From an uncultured Rhizobium sp. (GTDB lineage Bacteria > Pseudomonadota > Alphaproteobacteria > Rhizobiales > Rhizobiaceae): 64,000 bases of DNA. Each line of letters opens with the position of its first letter. Position 1 is the stretch's first letter. The position numbers were made by a program, and so were the translations under genes. The notes beneath the pieces are model-generated. The model did no database searches. It worked only from the letters and a program-made list of their open reading frames with translations, and had not been told where the DNA came from. This document shows positions 15,994 through 25,571 of this stretch, one piece after another. The stretch lies in the NCBI GenBank assembly GCA_945952045.1, contig CAMFHE010000002.1, positions 62,001-126,000 of the forward strand, written 5' to 3'.

Positions 15994-16677
15994 CTAGACC
16001 GTCAATGCGAGGACCTTGGCATTGTTGATGTGTTCGGAGAGCGCCTCAACGGCGGCCGTGACATCGCGGCGCTCGATGGCGTCGATAATTTTCAGATGCT
16101 CCCGCATCACCGGCGCGACGCGACCTTCTATCGTGTAGCGATCCTGGCTGATCAGGCGCGTCTTGACGGAGTTCACCTTGTAGGCGTCGTAGATGATCTG
16201 ATTGTTCATCGCCTCGATGAAGGCGTTGTGCATCGACCAGTCCAGTTGCTGCGCGGCCGCCACCTCCTCATCCGTCAAAGCGCCTTGCAACGCTTTCGCC
16301 AGCAGGTCCTCGTGTTCCTTGCGCATGCGCGCGATCGCCGCGTCGGAAGCCGTCCTGGTAAACAGCGCGACCGCCTCCTTTTCCATGACGAGGCGGAACT
16401 GGAATGCTTCCCGGATCAGATGGATATCGACGATGGCGATCTGGATTCCGCGCTGGGGCAGCGATGTCAGAAGCCCCTCCGACTCCAGGCGTGGAATGAT
16501 TTCGCGGATCGCGCCCAATGGCAGGCCGGTCACTTCCACAAGCTGGCGCTGCGACAGAAACTGGCCCGGCACAAATTCGCGCGCCAGGAGCTTGTCTATG
16601 ATGCTTTCATAGGCAAGCTCACGGAGCTTGACTGTTTCCGACCTTTTAGGGCGGCCTGGTTCTGCGGGCATTGCCAT
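15994..16677 (-). CDS. GntR-family transcriptional regulator (FadR subfamily, FCD domain)
   Basis: A 227-residue regulator with an N-terminal winged helix-turn-helix (about residues 20-80, FLSQRQLVEVTGLPLGAIRE) and a C-terminal FCD ligand domain. The FCD metal ligands are visible as D-x3-H in LDWSMHNAF and later histidines in MREHLKII and LSEHINN. The start at 16677 is chosen; ATG at 16671 is possible. It lies just downstream of the aapP-like gene on the same strand, 157 bases away, with its own promoter space. It is the likely regulator of the aldolase-aminotransferase-AapJQMP operon, responding to an organic or keto acid, by inference. Confidence 0.85.
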   Translation of the reverse strand: MAMPAEPGRPKRSETVKLRELAYESIIDKLLAREFVPGQFLSQRQLVEVTGLPLGAIREIIPRLESEGLLTSLPQRGIQIAIVDIHLIREAFQFRLVMEKEAVALFTRTASDAAIARMRKEHEDLLAKALQGALTDEEVAAAQQLDWSMHNAFIEAMNNQIIYDAYKVNSVKTRLISQDRYTIEGRVAPVMREHLKIIDAIERRDVTAAVEALSEHINNAKVLALTV

Positions 16678-16834
16678 CTTTGCTCTTTGTAACACACGTT
16701 CCCCGTTCGATCACAAGACTGTTCATTCTACCTTTAGGCAAGATGGGCAGACAACAGTTGAGGCTGTTCTCACAGGAAAGTCGCCTGCCAACCGCCTCCT
16801 CCACGGCCGGACACCCGGGGCGAGAACTCTGTCG

Positions 16835-17596
16835 TCAATGCAGAATCTGGCTCAGGAACGTTCTTGTCCGCTCGTGCTGTGGATTGCCGAAGAATTCCTC
16901 CGGCACGTTTTCCTCGACGATCTGCCCCTGGTCCATGAAAATCACCCGGTCGGCGACTTGGCGCGCAAATCCCATTTCATGCGTCACGCAGATCATCGTC
17001 ATCCCCTCGCCGGCCAGTTCCACCATCGTGTCGAGAACTTCCTTGACCATCTCCGGATCGAGCGCGCTTGTCGGTTCGTCGAAGAGCATGATCTTGGGAT
17101 TCATGCACAGGGCGCGGGCGATGGCGACGCGCTGCTGCTGGCCGCCGGACAGCTGGCCGGGATATTTTTTCGCCTGCTCGGGGATCCTGACGCGGTTGAG
17201 GAAGTGCATCGCCGTTTCCTCCGCCTGCCGCCTCGCCATTCCGCGAACCCAGATGGGGGCGAGCATGCAGTTTTCGAGGATCGACAGATGCGGGAAAAGG
17301 TTGAAGTGCTGGAACACCATCCCCACTTCGCGGCGCACCTCGCTGATGTTTTTCAGGTCGCCGTTGAGCTCGGTGCCATCGACAGCGATCAGACCCTGTT
17401 GGTGCTCCTCCAGCCTGTTGATGCAGCGGATCATCGTCGACTTTCCCGATCCGGAGGGACCGGCGACGACGATGCGCTCGCCGCGCGCAACCTTGAGATC
17501 GATGTTCCGCAGAACGTGGTACTCGCCGTACCACTTGTTGACCCCCTCCAGCACCACCGCGTCGCTGTGTTCCAGAGCCTGAGCTTTTGTTCGCAT
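16835..17596 (-). CDS. aapP: General L-amino-acid-type ABC transporter ATP-binding protein
   Basis: A 253-residue ATPase of the GlnQ/AapP group. Walker [10 protein letters not shown] is at residues 46-54, signature [15 protein letters not shown], Walker [15 protein letters not shown] and switch histidine VTHEMGFA. The start MRTKAQ at 17596 is chosen; an upstream ATG at 17641 lies inside the permease gene. It is the last gene of the leftward operon with the AapQ- and AapM-like permeases and the binding protein. The long two-permease format is that of the broad-specificity Aap/Bzt systems of Rhizobium and Rhodobacter. The gene symbol is by similarity; specificity may be narrower here. Confidence 0.88.
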   Translation of the reverse strand: MRTKAQALEHSDAVVLEGVNKWYGEYHVLRNIDLKVARGERIVVAGPSGSGKSTMIRCINRLEEHQQGLIAVDGTELNGDLKNISEVRREVGMVFQHFNLFPHLSILENCMLAPIWVRGMARRQAEETAMHFLNRVRIPEQAKKYPGQLSGGQQQRVAIARALCMNPKIMLFDEPTSALDPEMVKEVLDTMVELAGEGMTMICVTHEMGFARQVADRVIFMDQGQIVEENVPEEFFGNPQHERTRTFLSQILH

Positions 17597-17618
17597 TGTC
17601 TGTTCTTTCAAAATGGAA

Positions 17619-18779
17619 TTAACGCTTATGGCCGGTCTCAAGGCGTTTTTCGACCGCGATCGAATAGCGCGACATCGAGAAGCAGAAGACCCAGAAGATG
17701 GCGCCGACGAAGAGAAGACCGCTCACGGGGGTCACCGGTGAAGACCAGTTCGTATCGGAAAAGTTCAGGCGAACGATCCCCAACAGGTCGAACATGGCGA
17801 TGATCGTCACGAGCGAGGTGTCCTTGAAGAGGCCGATAAACGTGTTCACGATGCCGGGGATGACCAGTTTCAACGCCTGCGGAAGGACGACCAGCAACGT
17901 TTTTTGAACATGCGACAGTCCGAGCGCATCCGCGCCTTCATACTGGCCGCGTGGAACCGCCTGCAAGCCGCCGCGAATGACCTCGGCCATATAGGCCGAC
18001 GCAAAGAGCGACACCCCGACCAGCGCGCGGACGAACTTGTCGATCGTCACGCCCGACGGCAGGAAAAGCGGCAGGACGACGCTCGCCATGAACAGCACCG
18101 CAAGCAGCGGGATGCCGCGGACGACTTCGATGAATGTCGTCGCCAGCACACGCACCACCGGCAATTCCGATCGCCGGCCAAGCGCCAGCCCGACGCCCAG
18201 CGGCAGAGAAGCCACGATCCCGACATAGGACAGCGTCAGGGTTACGAGCAGCCCGCCCCAAAGCGACGTCTCGACATAGGGTAGCCCGAAAACGCCACCC
18301 AGCAGCAACACACCCGAAAACAAAGGCAAAGCCACGAACAGCAAAACCGCATTGATGGCCTTGTACGGCAGCCGGGGGACCAGAAGCGGAACGAGAAGCG
18401 CGGCAAACAGCGCGAATACGATCACCGGGCGCCAGCGCTCCTCGAGCGTGTAGCGTCCGAAAACGAACTGGTCCATCTTGGCGTCGACGAATGCCCAGCA
18501 GGCGCCGCTCCACCCCTCCGGGCGAATGCCGCCCTGCGAGATCGTCGCGCACACGCTCCGGCTCGTACCTTCCCAGGCCGCATTGGCAATCAGCCAGTCG
18601 AATGCCGGCGGCGCGGCGAGCCCGAGCAGAATAAGGGCCAGGACCGTGAGAATGCCGTCCCTGACGCTGCCAAAAAGCGCCGTCCTGCAGCGATAGACGA
18701 TGCCGCTCGCCGGCTTTGGCGGCGGAAGGGCTGCGAGCATTTCGGATCGCACGAAAAGGCTGGAGTTTTCCATTTTCAT
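17619..18779 (-). CDS. aapM: AapM-like amino-acid ABC transporter permease
   Basis: A 386-residue permease with the AapM layout: an N-terminal span, a long periplasmic loop (about residues 60-115, [16 protein letters not shown]) and a C-terminal HisM/GlnP-type permease domain with the ABC-contact EAA-like segment [20 protein letters not shown]. The start at 18779 overlaps the stop of the upstream permease gene by four bases (ATGA). It forms a heterodimer with the AapQ-like protein. The stop is 22 bases from the aapP start. Confidence 0.9.
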   Translation of the reverse strand: MKMENSSLFVRSEMLAALPPPKPASGIVYRCRTALFGSVRDGILTVLALILLGLAAPPAFDWLIANAAWEGTSRSVCATISQGGIRPEGWSGACWAFVDAKMDQFVFGRYTLEERWRPVIVFALFAALLVPLLVPRLPYKAINAVLLFVALPLFSGVLLLGGVFGLPYVETSLWGGLLVTLTLSYVGIVASLPLGVGLALGRRSELPVVRVLATTFIEVVRGIPLLAVLFMASVVLPLFLPSGVTIDKFVRALVGVSLFASAYMAEVIRGGLQAVPRGQYEGADALGLSHVQKTLLVVLPQALKLVIPGIVNTFIGLFKDTSLVTIIAMFDLLGIVRLNFSDTNWSSPVTPVSGLLFVGAIFWVFCFSMSRYSIAVEKRLETGHKR

Positions 18780-19969
18780 CGCTCCGGCAAAGCCATCTTC
18801 TTGTTGAACCAGTTCATGAATGCCGAAGCCAGCAGGCTTATCGTCAGATAGACGCAGGCCCAGATCGCGATGATTTCGACCGCCTGTCCCGTCTGGTTCA
18901 TGATCGTCCCGCCAACCGAGACCAGATCCGCGTAGCCGACGGCAATTGCCAGCGAGGTATCCTTGACGAGATTGAGATACTGGCTTGTCAGAGGCGGGAT
19001 GACGATCCTCAACGCCTGCGGGATGACCACCAGCCTCATCGTCTTGCCGGAGGACAGGCCGAGCGCCTTGGCAGCTTCATTCTGACCGTGCGGCACGCCC
19101 ATGATGCCGGACCGGACGATCTCGGCGATATAGGCGCCGGTATAGAAAGAAAGCGAAAGCAGAAGCGACAGGAACTCGGGGCCTATGCTCATGCCGCCTT
19201 CCAGCCGGAATTTTCCAAGCGCGGGCGTATCGAACGACAGAGACGCACCGGAGGCGACGTAGGAAAGCGAAAGGCACAGCGCGAAGACTGCGACGATCGA
19301 GGCCAGGACGGGCAGTCTTTTCCCCGTTTGGACCTGAACGCGCTTCGCGTAGAACCAGAAGCCGACCGAAAGCAGCGCTGCGATCGCAAGGCCTACGGAC
19401 AGGTAGAAAACGCCGCCATCCAGAACAGGCTTCGGCAGGAAAATGCCCCGGTTGTTCACGAAGACCGAGAAGGGCAGCTGCATCGACTGCTTGACCTGCG
19501 GCAGGATTGCCAGCACGCCGACATACCAGAAGAAGACGATCAGCAGCGGCGGAATATTGCGAAACAGCTCGACATAAATCTCGCAGATGCGCGCAATGAG
19601 CCAGTTGCTCGACAGGCGCCCCACACCGACGAGGAAGCCGAGTATGGTGGCGAGGACGATGCCAGCGGCCGCGACCAGCAGGGTGTTGAGAATTCCGACG
19701 AACAGCGCCTTGGCATAGGTGTCGTTGCTGGAGAAATCGATAAGCGACTGCGAGATATCGAAGCCTGCCCTGCCCTGCAGAAAGCCGAAGCCCGACGAGA
19801 TGTTGGCGCGCGCAAGATTATCGATCGTATTGCGGATGACCCATCCGACGAACAGACAAAGGATCGCCAGAGTCAGGGCCTGGTAGACCAGACCCTTCAT
19901 ATTTTTCCGCGTGCTGATCCGGATCGGCGCAGCCTGTGAGCCGCTGCCGAGCATGACGCTGTCGGTCAT
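18776..19969 (-). CDS. aapQ: AapQ-like amino-acid ABC transporter permease
   Basis: A 397-residue permease with the AapQ features: the early segment [18 protein letters not shown], a large inserted loop, and the C-terminal EAA-like motif [20 protein letters not shown]. Long permeases of this kind occur in the general amino-acid transporters of Rhizobiales. It precedes the AapM-like gene with a four-base overlap and follows the binding-protein gene after a 107-base gap containing two hairpins, which suggests lower expression than the binding protein. Confidence 0.9.
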   Translation of the reverse strand: MTDSVMLGSGSQAAPIRISTRKNMKGLVYQALTLAILCLFVGWVIRNTIDNLARANISSGFGFLQGRAGFDISQSLIDFSSNDTYAKALFVGILNTLLVAAAGIVLATILGFLVGVGRLSSNWLIARICEIYVELFRNIPPLLIVFFWYVGVLAILPQVKQSMQLPFSVFVNNRGIFLPKPVLDGGVFYLSVGLAIAALLSVGFWFYAKRVQVQTGKRLPVLASIVAVFALCLSLSYVASGASLSFDTPALGKFRLEGGMSIGPEFLSLLLSLSFYTGAYIAEIVRSGIMGVPHGQNEAAKALGLSSGKTMRLVVIPQALRIVIPPLTSQYLNLVKDTSLAIAVGYADLVSVGGTIMNQTGQAVEIIAIWACVYLTISLLASAFMNWFNKKMALPER

Positions 19970-20002
19970 CGCTGATCATCCCTAGTTTATTGAGGTCGCA
20001 AG

Positions 20003-20054
20003 CCTTGTTCGCGACAAGGCGAGGTCCCGGCTTCAGTTTCTCGAAAGCCGGGAC
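20003..20054 (-). other. Two tandem hairpins between binding-protein and permease genes
   Basis: GCCTTGT/ACAAGGC (20003-20009 and 20015-20021, loop TCGCG) and GTCCCGGCTT/AAGCCGGGAC (20025-20034 and 20045-20054) lie back to back in the 107-base gap. There is no T-run. They probably protect the 3' end of the binding-protein message or attenuate read-through into the permease genes. Confidence 0.6.
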
Positions 20055-20076
20055 GACACGGTATAGTGGCTTGGGT

Positions 20077-21093
20077 TCAGCGGATCGGCGGCGCGAACTG
20101 AATGCCGCCATTGTTCCACAGGGCGTTCAAGCCGCGCTCGATCTTCAGCGGGCTGTCCTTGCCGAGGTTGCGGTCGAAGATTTCGCCGTAATTGCCCACG
20201 GCCTTGACGATGTTGGCGGCCCAGGCGTTGTCCAGGCCGAGATCCGTACCGATCTTGGTGCCGGCCTCAACCCCGAGGAAGCGCTGAATGTCCGGATTTG
20301 CCGAGCTCTTCTGCTCTTCGACATTGGCTTTGGTGATGCCGAATTCCTCGGCATTGATCAGGGCGTAATGGACCCAGCTGACGATATCGAACCACTGGTC
20401 GTCGCCGTGACGCACGGCAAGGCCGAGCGGTTCCTTGGAGATGATTTCGGGAAGGATGACGTGGTTGTCCGGATCCTTGAGGGTCAGACGCAGCGCATAA
20501 AGAGCCGACTGGTCGGTCGTGTAGACGTCGCAACGACCCGCGGCATAGGCGCCATCGACCTCTTCCTGCTTTTCGAACAGGATCTGCTCATATTTGAGAT
20601 TGTGGGTGCGGAAGTAGTCCGCGATGTTCATTTCCGTCGTGGTGCCGGTCTGAAGGCAAATCGAAGCCCCGTCGAGATCGAGGGCCGACTTCACGTTCAG
20701 ATCCTTGCGGACCATGAAGCCCTGGCCGTCATAATAGTTCACGGGCCGGAAATTGAATCCCAGCGCGGTGTCGCGGCTGATGGTCCAGGTCATTTCACGC
20801 GAAATGACGTCCACCTCGCCCGACTGAAGCGCCGGCACGCGCTCCTTGGAGGTCAGCGGCTTGAACTTGACCTTGCTCGCATCGCCGAAAACGGCAGCCG
20901 CGATCCCATGGCAATAATCGACCGAGAAGCCATGCCATTCGCCCTTGTCGTCCGGGGACGCAAAACCCGCCAGACCGGTATTGACGCCGCAGTTCAGGAA
21001 GCCGCGCGCCTTGACGTCGTCGAGCGTGGATGCGTGCGCAGCCAGCGGCGCAGCCGCCAATCCCAGGAGAAGAGGCAGAAGAATTCTTTTCAC
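20077..21093 (-). CDS. aapJ: AapJ-like amino-acid ABC transporter substrate-binding protein
   Basis: A 338-residue periplasmic binding protein (family SBP_bac_3). No ATG fits: the start is taken as the GTG at 21093, placed 9 bases after an AAGG site, giving a clean Sec signal peptide (KRILLPLLLGLAAAPLAAHA). A GTG at 21102 is the alternative. The mature protein has the AapJ pattern VKARGFLNCGVNTGLAGF and the lobe II segment LGLDNAWAANIVKAVGNYGE. It is encoded directly after the aminotransferase gene in the same leftward operon. Ligand: an L-amino acid; the operon suggests a hydroxylated one. Confidence 0.88.
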   Translation of the reverse strand: MKRILLPLLLGLAAAPLAAHASTLDDVKARGFLNCGVNTGLAGFASPDDKGEWHGFSVDYCHGIAAAVFGDASKVKFKPLTSKERVPALQSGEVDVISREMTWTISRDTALGFNFRPVNYYDGQGFMVRKDLNVKSALDLDGASICLQTGTTTEMNIADYFRTHNLKYEQILFEKQEEVDGAYAAGRCDVYTTDQSALYALRLTLKDPDNHVILPEIISKEPLGLAVRHGDDQWFDIVSWVHYALINAEEFGITKANVEEQKSSANPDIQRFLGVEAGTKIGTDLGLDNAWAANIVKAVGNYGEIFDRNLGKDSPLKIERGLNALWNNGGIQFAPPIR

Positions 21094-21157
21094 GATGTTC
21101 ACCCTTATGTTTTGCCAGGGAAAGGCTGGCTTGAGAAGATATGTGGGAGCCGGATGC

Positions 21158-22366
21158 TCACGTCCGGAGCTTGGAAACGGCTTCGACGACGCGTGCGCAT
21201 GCGCCGCGCAGCGTTTCGGTGTCGACCGCATAGGCAAACCGGATATGGCCGGGCATTCCGAACGCCGCGCCGTGAACGACACCGACATGCGCCACGTCCA
21301 GCAGGTATCCGGCGAAATCGAGATCGGTTTCCAGCGTCTTGCCGTCCGGTGTCTTGCGACCGAGGAGACCACGGCAATCGGCAAAGACATAGAACGCGCC
21401 TTCCGGAATATCCGCCTCAAGTCCGTCAGAGGCCTTGACCATGTCCATGGCGATGGCGCGTCGCGCGCTCAATACCGCGAGCCAGTCGTCCATGAAGCCA
21501 TGTCCACCCTCCAGCGCAGCGACCGCCGCCGCCTGGCTGATGGATGAGGGATGCGCCGTGCTCTGCGACTGGAGCATCTCCATTGCCGAAACGAGCCAGG
21601 CCGGACCGCCAGCATAGCCCAGCCGCCAGCCCGTCATCGAATAACCCTTCGACACGCCATTGATCGTCAGCGTCCGGTCGGCAAGCTCGGGCGCGACTTG
21701 CGCGATCGTGAAGAATTTCGGGCCATAGGTGACATGCTCGTAGATGTCATCGGCCATGATCAAAACGTCGGGATGCCGCTTGAGAACCTCCGCCAGCGCC
21801 AGAAGCTCCTCACGCGTGTAGATGGCTCCCGTCGGATTGCTCGGGGAATTGAGAATGACCCATTTGGTTTTCGGCGTGATGGCGCGCTCGAGTTCCTCGG
21901 GCTGCAGGATCCACCGATTGGCGCGGCTGGTTTCCACAGCCACAGGCGTTCCGCCGGCAAGCCGGATCATATCCGGGTAGGAAACCCAATAGGGGGCCGG
22001 GATCACGACCTCGTCGCCATCGTCCAATGTGGCGAAGAAGGCGTTGAAGATAAGCTGTTTTGCGCCGGCGCCGGCAATGATCTGGTTCGGCTCGTAGGCG
22101 AGCGTGTTCTCGGTCCGGAACTTCGAAATGATCGCGGCCTTCAAAGCGGCCGTGCCCGAAACGGCGGTGTATTTCGTCTCGCCGTTGCGGATGGCGGCAA
22201 CGCCGGCATCCGCGATGCTTGCCGGCGTTGCAAAATCGAGTTCGCCTTCCCCGAGATTGACGACGTCATGCCCGGCGGCGCGCAGCGCCCGGACCTTGTT
22301 GGAGATCTCTGCGGTGGGAGAAGCGCCGATGACGTTCATGCGGGGCGCAAGATGGCGGCTGGACAT
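21158..22366 (-). CDS. Pyridoxal-phosphate-dependent aminotransferase, class I/II (aspartate aminotransferase-like)
   Basis: A 402-residue fold-type I aminotransferase of the AspC/AatA group. The PLP lysine is in NGVSKGYSMTGWRLGY, the cofactor-binding elements NSPSNPTG and MADDIYEH are present, and the C-terminal substrate arginine is in HIRFAYA. It moves an amino group between an L-amino acid and a 2-oxo acid. It sits between an HpcH/HpaI aldolase gene (upstream, 57-base gap) and the AapJ-like gene (downstream, 64-base gap), which suggests that it converts the imported amino acid to a 4-hydroxy-2-oxo acid for the aldolase. Confidence 0.9.
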   Translation of the reverse strand: MSSRHLAPRMNVIGASPTAEISNKVRALRAAGHDVVNLGEGELDFATPASIADAGVAAIRNGETKYTAVSGTAALKAAIISKFRTENTLAYEPNQIIAGAGAKQLIFNAFFATLDDGDEVVIPAPYWVSYPDMIRLAGGTPVAVETSRANRWILQPEELERAITPKTKWVILNSPSNPTGAIYTREELLALAEVLKRHPDVLIMADDIYEHVTYGPKFFTIAQVAPELADRTLTINGVSKGYSMTGWRLGYAGGPAWLVSAMEMLQSQSTAHPSSISQAAAVAALEGGHGFMDDWLAVLSARRAIAMDMVKASDGLEADIPEGAFYVFADCRGLLGRKTPDGKTLETDLDFAGYLLDVAHVGVVHGAAFGMPGHIRFAYAVDTETLRGACARVVEAVSKLRT

Positions 22367-22423
22367 ACGACGTATCCTTAGCGTCCTGGGAGGACATTCA
22401 TTGAGATTTGGATCGGGGAAAGA

Positions 22424-23227
22424 TCAGTAGGCGCGAAGGGAAACGCTGCCGTCCTTCGAGCCCTGGCTGCGATAGGCTTCGAGCGCAGCTTTCGCCGCGT
22501 CGCGCAGCAAGGCGACATCATGCGGGCCAGCCACGATGTTGTAGCCCCGCGCAAAGAGTTCCTCGACGGATGCGCCGGCGTTCGGGACGGTTCCCATCAG
22601 TTTTCCGGACCGCAGGATCGCCTCTTCGGCGCGCTCGACGAGCGCACGAACGTCCGGATGCCCCGTCTGCTCGAGCTTGCCGATCGATCCGGCAAGATCG
22701 TTGACGCCGATGAAAACGCAATCCAGGCCTTCGACTGCGCAGATGGCCTCGATTTCGTTCACGGCGCTTGCCGATTCCACCTGGCAGATCGTCAGGATAT
22801 TTTCGTTCGCCGAGGCCGCGTAGTCGGTCTTCAGCCCATAAGTGGATGCACGCACGACGCCAGCTGCGTAACCGCGCCGGCCTGCGGGCGGATACAGGCA
22901 TGCGGCGACGGCAGCCCGCGCTTCATCTGCATTTTCAACGGAGGGGATCATCACGCAATCGACGCCGGCATCCAGAGCCCGCTTGAGATAGACATGATCG
23001 TTCCAGGGCACCCGGACGATCGTCGGCGTCGGGGTGGTTTCGGCAGCGCGAAGCTCGTCGACGATCTCAGCCGAGTCACCCACGCCGTGCTCGTGATCCA
23101 GCAACAGAAAATCGAAGCCGATATGCCCGAGGATTTCGGTCGCCGTCACCGACCCGCCGCTGACCCAGCAGCCGAATGCCCGCTCACCATTGAGCAAGCG
23201 CTTCTTCAATCTATTTTCTCGAAACAT
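22424..23227 (-). CDS. HpcH/HpaI-family aldolase
   Basis: A 267-residue metal-dependent class II aldolase of the HpaI/GarL type. It shows the family elements FGCWVSGGSVTATEILG, FDFLLLDHEHG, IPSVENADEARAAV and GRRGYAAG, with the metal-binding Glu in CQVESASAV. Members cleave 4-hydroxy-2-oxo acids to pyruvate and an aldehyde. The start at 23227 (MFREN) has an AGGG site 7 bases upstream; ATG 23233 is the alternative. It is the first gene of the operon with the aminotransferase and the AapJQMP-like transporter, so the amino acid taken up is probably 4-hydroxylated (for example homoserine or 4-hydroxyglutamate); this is inference. Confidence 0.88.
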   Translation of the reverse strand: MFRENRLKKRLLNGERAFGCWVSGGSVTATEILGHIGFDFLLLDHEHGVGDSAEIVDELRAAETTPTPTIVRVPWNDHVYLKRALDAGVDCVMIPSVENADEARAAVAACLYPPAGRRGYAAGVVRASTYGLKTDYAASANENILTICQVESASAVNEIEAICAVEGLDCVFIGVNDLAGSIGKLEQTGHPDVRALVERAEEAILRSGKLMGTVPNAGASVEELFARGYNIVAGPHDVALLRDAAKAALEAYRSQGSKDGSVSLRAY

Positions 23228-23233
23228 GTTCAT

Positions 23234-23647
23234 GCCCTGACGCTGGTATCGATTGACGGGCGGACCTTGTCGATCCGCTCGATGCCAGGAGCGGATGCCT
23301 CCCGCGCCTGCTTTCGAACTCCCTTATCAATCCATACTGAATAAGGTCAACATCATTTTTAAATAATCTGATAATCACTAACATGTTAGTCATGCGAAAA
23401 TCATTTTTCGAAGAGAAATAGTCATCGCATTCAATGCCTTATCAAGATCTGTGGAAAGTGGTGACCGCCCTGGTCACAAATGGAAAACTGTCCGGTCCAC
23501 CCACGGCGGCAAGGCGCGTCGGAGATGCAACGCAAATCCTGCCGTTGCGACATCGACCTCCATGCTTCGCGCTCGATCGCGGTTGCGTGCCGGAGCGCCG
23601 GGCAAAGCGACAGAAGCCGGCGGCACGTCAATCGGAATTGCCAGGCT
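23234..23647. other. 414-base intergenic region with the aldolase-operon promoter
   Basis: The part nearest the aldolase gene (23330-23420) is AT-rich and contains the 14-bp palindrome at 23377-23390. It probably carries the promoter of the leftward aldolase-aminotransferase-transporter operon. The remaining 220 bases up to the MFS stop are GC-rich; short frames there lack ribosome-binding sites and family resemblance, so I call no gene. Confidence 0.5.
23377..23390. promoter_or_regulatory. 14-bp perfect palindrome, candidate operator
   Basis: ACTAACATGTTAGT is a perfect palindrome about 150 bases upstream of the aldolase start, inside the AT-rich promoter region. Its length and symmetry suit a dimeric regulator such as the FCD-type GntR protein encoded at 15994-16677, but the link is untested. 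Confidence 0.5.
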
Positions 23648-24889
23648 TCAGCCGGCTGTCGCCACCTGCCTGCGCTGACGCAGCTTCGGCCAAAGAATGA
23701 GCCAGGTCACGAGTGACAGGTTCACGACGTTCCACAACAGGCCATGCAGGAACGCCAGGCGATAGGAGCCGGTGGCGTCGAAGATGTAGCCGGCGGCGAG
23801 GCCGCCGCAGGCCATGCCGAGCACGGTCGCCATCAGAACGAGACTGATGCGAACCCCCGCTTCACGCGGCGGCAGGAACTGGCGGATGATCACCGCATAC
23901 ATCGGCACGATGCCGCCCTGGAACAGGCCGAACAGACCGGAGATCACATAAAGCGACGATTGGCTGTTGAAGAACAGATAAAGCAGGAGCGCCGATGCCT
24001 GCATGGACGAGCCGAGGATCAGCATCGGGCCGGCGCCGATCCGGTCGGCGACCACGCCGGAGGCGAGACGGCTGACGACGCCAAGCCCGAGCATCAGCGA
24101 AACGATCTGCGTGCCGACGGCGACGCCATATCCAAGATCGCCGCAATAGGCCACGATATGAACCTGCGGCATCGACATCGCCATGCAGCAGGCAAACCCG
24201 GCGACGACGAGAATGCCTTGCAGCACGTTCGGCTTGAGACCGAGTTCGGTGCGCGCCGCTTCGGTTGCCGCCTCGGCCTCGGCATAGGCCGAAGTCTGCA
24301 GGCGCCGCCGCAGCAGGAGGCCGAGCGGCACCATCACCATCGGGACAAACAGGCCGATGCCGACATGGGTGGCGCGCCAGCCCTGCGTCGTCAGGAAATG
24401 CTCGATGACCAGCGGCCATATGGCGCCGGCGAGATAGCTGCCCGACGCGGCAAAGGTGACGGCGAGCGCCCGGCGCTTGCGGAACCAATGGGAAAGGTCG
24501 GAGATCAACGGCGAAAAGCCGGCCGCGGAACCGAGGCCGATCACCGCCGAAAGGGCGGCGAATTGCCAGATATTGTTGGTAAAGGCAGCCGCGATATAGC
24601 CGATGCTCAGCAAAAGCGCCCCGATCATAACCGGCGCGACAATACCGACGCGGTCGGCCAGACGCCCCATCGCCACGCCGCCGAAGGCAAATCCGAGCAT
24701 GGCGCAGGTATAGGGCAGCGAGGCGCCGCCGCGCAGCGTGTCGAACTCAACCTGGAGGGTTGGCAGCACCACCACGATAGACCAGTTGCCGACGCAGGCG
24801 ACCGTGCCGAGAATAAGCGTGATCACCAGCCGCAGCCAGGAATATCCCGAATCGACGCCGCCGTCGCCGATCGCCTTGACCGTGTTCAT
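23648..24889 (-). CDS. MFS transporter (oxalate/formate or monocarboxylate antiporter-like)
   Basis: A 413-residue polytopic protein with about 12 hydrophobic segments and the major-facilitator loop 2-3 motif GRLADRVGIVAP, repeated in degenerate form in the second half (GVVADRIGAGP). The start at 24889 (MNTVKAIGDG) is chosen; the longer frame lacks support. It is transcribed leftward, like the aldolase operon downstream, but is separated by 414 bases. Likely exports or imports an organic anion; the substrate is unknown. Confidence 0.8.
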   Translation of the reverse strand: MNTVKAIGDGGVDSGYSWLRLVITLILGTVACVGNWSIVVVLPTLQVEFDTLRGGASLPYTCAMLGFAFGGVAMGRLADRVGIVAPVMIGALLLSIGYIAAAFTNNIWQFAALSAVIGLGSAAGFSPLISDLSHWFRKRRALAVTFAASGSYLAGAIWPLVIEHFLTTQGWRATHVGIGLFVPMVMVPLGLLLRRRLQTSAYAEAEAATEAARTELGLKPNVLQGILVVAGFACCMAMSMPQVHIVAYCGDLGYGVAVGTQIVSLMLGLGVVSRLASGVVADRIGAGPMLILGSSMQASALLLYLFFNSQSSLYVISGLFGLFQGGIVPMYAVIIRQFLPPREAGVRISLVLMATVLGMACGGLAAGYIFDATGSYRLAFLHGLLWNVVNLSLVTWLILWPKLRQRRQVATAG

Positions 24890-25037
24890 CCGCCTCTCCC
24901 CCCGCGCCGGTCCGTGATGGACCTGACCTGCAAACTCTGCCGAGTCGCATTCAATCGCGTCGGGATTATCGCCGGCGTTCACACACGATCAAGGCCTCCT
25001 GCGGCTGGATTCGCCCATATATCAGGAGCGTTCATTG

Positions 25038-25349
25038 CTATTTCGAGACGTAGACCAGCTTGCGAACCGGATAGGCATAGGGCTCGCCGCTTTGATAGAC
25101 GAAGCCAAATCGGGACAGGCAGCCGCGCAGCGCAGGCGAACCATTGCGGCGAGGATAGGTTCGAACGCTGCCGGTCACGTCGACGGCATTCAGGCTGCAC
25201 CAGGCCTTGGCATTGTCGTAGGCCAGCATGAGTTGCGGATCGCCGGCCACGGGGACCGCGCCGTAGAGGTATATGTCGGACCTCGCCTGCGCCGTCTCGG
25301 CCGCGCAGATCAAACCCAGGACGATGCCGAATGTCAGTTTGAAGCTCAT
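25038..25349 (-). CDS. Hypothetical exported protein
   Basis: A 103-residue protein starting at 25349 (MSFKL), where GGGAG lies 6 bases upstream; ATG at 25355 would sit directly on that site. An N-terminal signal peptide (KLTFGIVLGLICAAETAQA) precedes a mature domain of about 80 residues with two cysteines (AKAWCSLNAV and LRGCLSRFGF) that may form a disulfide. I do not recognise the family. It stands alone between the MFS gene and motA. Confidence 0.6.
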   Translation of the reverse strand: MSFKLTFGIVLGLICAAETAQARSDIYLYGAVPVAGDPQLMLAYDNAKAWCSLNAVDVTGSVRTYPRRNGSPALRGCLSRFGFVYQSGEPYAYPVRKLVYVSK

Positions 25350-25535
25350 GTTCATCTCCCACCGCTGCATGTCGCGGGTAACGGGATTGGCCCCGATTTG
25401 TTCCGGACACCCTGCATGATATCGTTATCCTGGCATTCTGGCCTTTGCGCGGAATGGTGAGGCAGCACGAACGCGGCCCTGAGCCAACGCGCGCGGCATT
25501 GCCTCAGGGGATCCGGTGCGGAGCATTTCGAAACG

Positions 25536-25565
25536 CAAAATCGCCACCCGGTTTTGCCGGAGGCG
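25536..25565 (-). terminator. Likely terminator after motA
   Basis: On the minus strand CGCC-T-CCGG, loop CAAAA, CCGG-GT-GGCG (25542-25565) is followed by ATTTTGCG. It lies 7 bases after the motA stop codon. Confidence 0.6.
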
Positions 25566-25571
25566 CGCCGG

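Noticed and set aside
23211..23393. 60-codon minus-strand frame overlapping the aldolase start
   Set aside because: It covers the promoter palindrome and the aldolase start, has no ribosome-binding site and no family resemblance.
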